The translations under genes and the position numbers were made by a program. Below, piece after piece: positions 63,858 to 64,000 of a DNA stretch of 64,000 nucleotides (position 1 is its first letter; each line of letters opens with the position of its first letter). Source of the DNA: Sphingomonas sp. Leaf22 (lineage in GTDB: Bacteria; Pseudomonadota; Alphaproteobacteria; Sphingomonadales; Sphingomonadaceae); NCBI RefSeq assembly GCF_001421715.1, contig NZ_LMKP01000041.1, positions 388,855-452,854 of the forward strand, written 5' to 3'. The notes below the pieces were generated by a model. The model was not told the origin of the DNA. It ran no database searches and saw only the letters and a program-made list of their open reading frames with translations.

Positions 63858-64000
63858 ATGCAGCTCTGGACCGGCCTCGGCAATCCCGGCCCGCAATATG
63901 CGATGCACCGCCACAATATCGGCTTCATGGCGGTGGACGCCATCGCCGAGGTCCATGGCTTCGCCGCCCCGAAACGGGCGTTCCAGGGCTGGGTACAGGA
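63858..64000 (+). CDS. pth: Peptidyl-tRNA hydrolase (5' part only)
   Basis: The first 47 codons of Pth before the window ends. [30 protein letters not shown] contains the conserved Asn of GLGNPG and the catalytic His of RHNIGF. ATG 63858 has GAAGGA upstream. Pth frees tRNA from dropped-off peptidyl-tRNA. The rplY-pth pair is a frequent gene neighbourhood. Confidence 0.95.
   Translation, partial: MQLWTGLGNPGPQYAMHRHNIGFMAVDAIAEVHGFAAPKRAFQGWVQ

Overview
The window looks like a chromosome segment of a GC-rich alphaproteobacterium, most likely Sphingomonadales (Sphingomonas-like). Support for this is a split glycine decarboxylase (gcvPA/gcvPB), a cpaA-E/tadBC pilus locus, an intracellular Cys-type PHB depolymerase, many short palindromic intergenic repeats, and tightly packed operons with ATGA or GTGA overlaps. 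The taxonomic call is an inference from gene content and style; there is no rRNA here.

Layout. 0-5 kb: the start of a gluconate-type permease, a lone LuxR helix-turn-helix protein, a large secreted beta-helix/propeller protein and two small unknowns. 5.2-11.9 kb: an RNA repair and quality-control locus. A CARF-AAA+ activator (RtcR) is divergent from a sigma-54-type promoter that reads rsr (Ro60/TROVE protein), three tandem Y RNA-like (YrlA-type) genes, rtcB (RNA ligase), an ORF with an in-frame amber codon, and rtcA (RNA cyclase). The three RNAs are the most striking content of the window: each has a two-part, covarying Ro-type stem closing a tRNA-like module. 12.1-15.1 kb: a five-gene envelope-type operon (DCC, DUF4166, DUF2269, SDR-DoxX, small membrane protein). 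15.2-18.4 kb: a membrane histidine kinase and an NtrC-type regulator. 18.7-31.5 kb: tRNA-Gln, a stress-type flavin protein, PhaZ, an ABC exporter, a soluble MCP-like protein, RNase R, DUF3597, ProRS, and DMT and FNT transporters. 31.6-36.5 kb: gcvT-H-PA-PB behind a tandem glycine riboswitch. 36.8-41.4 kb: a lipoprotein, ispH-thrB-rnhA-speE-like, and a 47-residue ORF. 41.5-45.2 kb: ketoglutarate semialdehyde dehydrogenase, a FAD amine oxidase and a lipase-like hydrolase. 45.2-53.0 kb: the Flp/Tad pilus operon, which lacks the cpaF ATPase gene. 53-57 kb: an HxlR regulator with a divergent oxidoreductase, then pyruvate phosphate dikinase. 57-60.2 kb: glyQ-glyS, where glyS carries a palindromic repeat inserted in frame. 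60.3-64 kb: an XRE/membrane-protein operon ending in a TraB-like protein, then rplY and the start of pth.

How the parts work together. RtcR probably senses an RNA-damage ligand through its CARF domain and switches on Rsr, the Y RNAs and the RtcB/RtcA enzymes together, coupling RNA quality control to end-healing and ligation. The glycine riboswitch turns on glycine cleavage when glycine is abundant. The cpa/tad genes supply a prepilin peptidase, secretin, lipoprotein, localisation ATPase and two platform proteins for a pilus whose assembly motor and pilin must lie elsewhere.

Limits. All family assignments come from reading motifs and overall protein character. No database or folding software was used. 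Start sites were chosen from ribosome binding sites and overlaps.
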